The notes beneath the pieces were generated by a model. The model had not been told where the DNA came from and did no database searches. It saw only the letters and a list, made by a program, of their open reading frames with translations. DNA of 64,000 bases, from contig OX621255.1 of assembly GCA_951640165.1 (NCBI GenBank), positions 28,680,001 to 28,744,000 of the forward strand, in the 5' to 3' direction. Both the position numbers and the translations under genes were made by a program. This document shows positions 63,035 to 64,000 of the stretch, piece after piece (the first letter of the stretch is position 1; every line of letters begins with the position of its first letter). Origin of the DNA: Pseudoips prasinana (lineage: Eukaryota > Arthropoda > Insecta > Lepidoptera > Nolidae).

Positions 63035-63130
63035 TGTTTATCAGTTGTCTGGTTGCCATAGTAGAAGCTCTGCGTCTTTTGGGATTAGATCGCAGTGTGA
63101 TAGTTATACCAAGTTATATATCTTTTATAT
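63035..63130 (+). repeat. SINE group C, 3' fragment
   Basis: TATCAGTTGTCTGGTTGCCA, GGGATTAGATCGCAGTGTGA. Confidence 0.6.
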
Positions 63131-63133
63131 TTA

Positions 63134-63309
63134 ACTAGCTGTGCGCCGCGGTTTTACCCACGTTATACTTTATAAATTATAGCCTATATATCCAGGGTGT
63201 CAGCTAACTCCATACCAAATTTTATTAAAATCGCTCCAGCCGTTTAGACGTGAAGAAGTAACAAACATACACACTCACAAACTTTCAGCTTTATAATATT
63301 AGTGTGATT
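63134..63309 (+). repeat. Repeat F, copy 11
   Basis: AACTAGCTGTGCGCCGCGGT to CGCTCCAGCCGTTTAGACGT and TATAATATTAGTGTGATT. Confidence 0.7.
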
Positions 63310-63371
63310 AACCGATACCGTAAACATTTTAGCATAAAACAGAATCCGTATTATCCATAATACTTTTTATA

Positions 63372-64000
63372 CAGGGTGGGCCAGAGTAAAGTTCACTTTT
63401 GAAACCTTTATAAAAAAAGACTGATAGTACTAAAACAATTTATTTAAAAAGTAACTTAATGTAACATTATTATAATTTATTTTTTGAAAATAACATCATC
63501 TAGATGTGCTCCCTCTCGCCGGGAGCACTCTTCCAAGCGGTGTTTAAAATTTTCAAAAACGCGCTGGCACGTTGCTGTTGATATAGCCGCCATTTCCGTT
63601 CGAATGTTTTCTTTCAAGGCGGTAATTGTCTCTGGTTTATAGGAGTAAACCTTATTTTTGAGGTATCCCCACAAAAAAAAATCCGGTGGAGACAAGTCGG
63701 GGCTTCGTGGTGGCCACTCGATATCACCCCTCTTAGAGATCACTTTACCGGGGAACATCTCCTTTACGACCTCCATACTGGCATTAGACGTGTGGCAGGT
63801 GGCGCCATCCTGCTGGAACCAAGTCAGGGAGTTGTACTCCTGCAGCCCAGCAAGAGTTGGTCTTAAAAAATCTTTTAGCATTTTGACATATCGCTCCGTA
63901 TTTACCGTCAATGCTTGGCCGCTAGAATTTTCGAAGAAATAAGGCCCAATGAGCCCTCTAGCTGAAACCGCTGCCCAAACCGTCACTTTCTGGCAATGAA
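63372..64000 (-). mobile_element. Rosa-type DD41D mariner-like element, cut by the window edge
   Basis: The end CAGGGTGGGCCAGAGTAAAG lies against TA (63370-63371). The transposase frame begins about 100 bp inside and runs out of the window. The other end is not visible. Confidence 0.8.
63477..64000 (-). CDS. DD41D (rosa-type) transposase, C-terminal two thirds
   Basis: Open to the window edge; the GTG at 63986 is not a start, since the frame continues upstream as HCQKVTVWAAVS. Visible are catalytic D in WFQQDGATCHT and D in RSPDLSPPDFFLWGYLK; 41 residues lie between them, the spacing that defines the rosa (DD41D) branch of Tc1/mariner. The C-terminus ENFKHRLEECSRREGAHLDD is normal for the group. 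No stops in the visible part. The first catalytic D and the DNA-binding domain lie outside the window. Confidence 0.85.
   Translation of the reverse strand, partial: HCQKVTVWAAVSARGLIGPYFFENSSGQALTVNTERYVKMLKDFLRPTLAGLQEYNSLTWFQQDGATCHTSNASMEVVKEMFPGKVISKRGDIEWPPRSPDLSPPDFFLWGYLKNKVYSYKPETITALKENIRTEMAAISTATCQRVFENFKHRLEECSRREGAHLDDVIFKK

Noticed and set aside
1..64000. CRISPR array or prokaryotic defence system
   Set aside because: Repeats are dispersed and retroposon-like, with no regular spacer pattern and no cas-like frames.

Overview
This window looks like nuclear DNA of an insect, most likely a moth or butterfly. It is AT-rich and mostly non-coding, packed with nested interspersed repeats of kinds I associate with Lepidoptera: tRNA-headed SINEs with a shared tail, RTE-type LINE ends with GATGATG tails, ACTAGCTGTG-type and GGGTTCCG-type repeats, and several Tc1/mariner lineages. 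The species assignment is an inference. There are no bacterial operons, CRISPR arrays or phage genes.

One host gene is supported. Two exons on the + strand (19345-19462 and 45944-46083) have good splice sites and join in phase across a 26.5 kb intron. They encode glutamate/glutamine-rich coiled coil that resembles the middle of RILP-like (RILPL1/2) proteins. Two weaker exon candidates lie at 25.8-26.3 kb and 52.33-52.43 kb. The longest retrotransposon bodies in the intron (RLE-type LINE at 20.6-23.5 kb, Jockey-like LINE at 39.1-41.8 kb) are antisense to this gene.

Four Tc1/mariner lineages are visible. An intact Tc1-like DD34E element (901-2544) has long inverted repeats, a TA duplication and its own TATA/Inr promoter; it sits in a GGGTTCCG repeat that itself sits in a LINE tail. 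An intact cecropia-type DD34D mariner (53359-54640) has perfect 25-bp ends and TA duplications. A DD41D rosa-type element (63372 to the window edge) runs out of the window. A decayed mariner lies at about 4.9-5.2 kb.

The rest is mainly short retroposons. The most striking is a SINE whose head matches 5S ribosomal RNA (11 copies found), beside five tRNA-headed SINE groups (A-E). Several groups share one 3' module. Foldback/MITE elements include a family with 3-bp CWG duplications (28.0 and 42.7 kb), perfect or near-perfect hairpins (46.6, 56.7 and 57.4 kb), a CpG-rich element (59.3 kb) and a 475-bp TA-flanked element (62.0 kb). A double palindrome built from the two halves of a tRNA-like unit lies at 3.7 kb. 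Repeat letters A-L used below are labels for this window only.
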